Shown here: positions 63,200-64,000 of the stretch, piece by piece
Layout of the letters: each line of letters starts with the position of its first letter
Numbering within the stretch: the stretch's first letter is position 1
NCBI GenBank assembly: GCA_036924285.1
Contig: JAYKYS010000014.1
Location: 9,982,001 to 10,046,000, forward strand
Length of the DNA stretch: 64,000 bases
Source: Asterella californica
Taxonomy: Eukaryota > Streptophyta > Marchantiopsida > Marchantiales > Aytoniaceae
Reading direction: 5' to 3'
Notes under the pieces: generated by a model
Told to the model about the DNA's origin: nothing
The model's database searches: none
The model's input: only the letters and a program-made list of their open reading frames with translations
Position numbers and translations under genes: made by a program

Positions 63200-64000
63200 G
63201 AATCCTCGTCTGAGGACGAAGGATTTGGTCGAGATGAATCATTACATCAGCTTAGTGCTATTGACTTGTTGCCTCGACCAGCAGTGGAGAAAGATCCTGA
63301 CAAAGAAGAGTTGAGTGAGGCAGAGATTGTGAGAAGACTCTCTACCTTGAAGTTTGGTATCAATGTCACTCAAGAGGAGAAAAGTAGATTCCTAGATATA
63401 TTTCGAAAATATATCCATGTGTTTGCTTTCAGCTACAAGGATTTGAAGGAGGTGACTCTTGAGACTCGTCGAATCGAATTGGAGGAGAACGCAAGACCAG
63501 TTCGACAAAAGCAGAGAAGGGTCAATCCTACAACAGCAATGATGGTCAAGGAGGAAATAGACAAGTTGAGGGAGGCGAGTTTCATCTATGAGGTGGAGAA
63601 CTCAGAATGGGTTTCACCCATTGTGATTGTCAAGAAGAAGAATGGTAAGCTGCGAGTGTGCATAGACTATAAGAAGCTGAATGCAGTTACCAAGAAGGAT
63701 TATTATCCTCTACCATTTATAGATGAGATTTTGGAGGAAGTTGCTGGTCATGAGTGGTACAGCTTTGGTGATGGTTATAGTGGATACAACCAGATCAAGA
63801 TAGCACAGGAGTACCAGCAGTTGACTACTTTCACTACTCCTTGGGGAACATTTGCATTTCGAGTGATGCCATTCGGATTGTGTAATGCTCCGGCCACGTT
63901 TCAAAGGTTCATGAACAAGGTGTTTGAACCATTCATAGGGAAGTTTGTTCGGGATTTCATTGACGATTTCTGTGTGTACGGACGAAAGGAGGACCACGTT
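63200..64000 (+). CDS. Gypsy-R reverse transcriptase (continues past the window)
   Basis: The frame is open from 63200 to the last base, in the same frame as the protease part, separated only by the TAA. RT landmarks: DVFAFSYKDLKE-type HVFAFSYKDLKEV near 63418, FIYEVENSEWVSPIVIVKKK near 63580, LRVCIDYKKLNAVTKKDYYP near 63650, GDGYSGYNQIKIA near 63770, FRVMPFGLCNAPATFQRFMN near 63857 and the catalytic box FIDDF near 63957-63971. Since no stop is reached it is easily overlooked. Palm and fingers look intact. Confidence 0.93.

Larger units (their letters stand above)
58316..64000 (+). mobile_element. Gypsy-R: long-LTR Ty3/Gypsy retrotransposon, runs off the window
   Basis: A 913-bp 5' LTR (58316-59228) is followed by TTTGGTTCTGTTGCCGGGA (59231-59249), which resembles the primer-binding site TGGCGCCGTTGCCGGGGA of plant Tat/Athila-like Gypsy elements. 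A 2-kb leader with three tandem repeats and two small ORFs precedes gag-pol (61263 onward). Gag, protease and RT are in order; RT is still open at the last base. Three in-frame stops and one frameshift interrupt gag-pol. The 3' half lies outside. Confidence 0.88.

Noticed and set aside
1..64000. CRISPR arrays, bacterial operons, ribosome-binding sites
   Set aside because: The content is eukaryotic transposons and a spliced gene; no regularly spaced short-repeat arrays of CRISPR type are present.

Overview
This window looks like repeat-dense nuclear DNA from a plant or streptophyte alga. Evidence: four Copia elements carry the plant-type initiator-Met primer-binding site (TGGTATCAGAGC or a close variant) right after the 5' LTR; there is an L1-type LINE; the one host-like gene has short introns (one is about 135 bp); and two Ty3/Gypsy families have plant-like architecture. 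There are no rRNA or tRNA genes, CRISPR arrays or bacterial features. I cannot name the species. Short introns, a ROCO-type GTPase gene and a Gypsy element with a cytosine methyltransferase would suit a non-seed plant or charophyte alga, but this is inference.

Layout, left to right. 1-920: degenerate Copia integrase piece (+). 2094-23092: an old Copia element on the minus strand (Copia A, both LTRs visible) that has been invaded repeatedly. Inside it lies a plus-strand Gypsy element (4532-18969) whose polyprotein carries, besides gag, protease, RT, RNase H and integrase, a C5 cytosine methyltransferase domain between protease and RT and a PHD finger after integrase. Its gag-protease junction is interrupted by a third-level insertion (7297-13225) with a perfect 5-bp target duplication, TG...CA ends, no LTRs I can see, an extreme density of GAAGAC/GTCTTC, and a conserved coiled-coil protein. 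A minus-strand Gypsy remnant (19081-21533) also sits inside Copia A.

25848-34620: a minus-strand host-like gene for a ROCO (Roc-COR) GTPase that appears to continue into a SERAC1-like alpha/beta hydrolase. Its Roc domain is split by a young, nearly intact Copia element (Copia D, 29355-34302, TSD CTCAG); the gene's reading frame is open on both sides of the insertion point. 35239-48167: another Copia element (Copia B) containing a full-length-looking L1-type LINE (38273-45801, minus) with a 12-bp target duplication. 50734-54400: a Copia element (C) truncated in RT. 55441-58315: a second copy of the GAAGAC-rich element in the opposite orientation, cut by a long-LTR Gypsy element (58316 to the window end) that has a 2-kb leader with tandem repeats and two extra small ORFs before gag.

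Almost every coding region is a transposon gene, mostly broken by stops, frameshifts or nested insertions. The points of most interest are the methyltransferase/PHD Gypsy element, the LTR-less GAAGAC-rich element with its own protein family, and the transposon-split ROCO-hydrolase gene.
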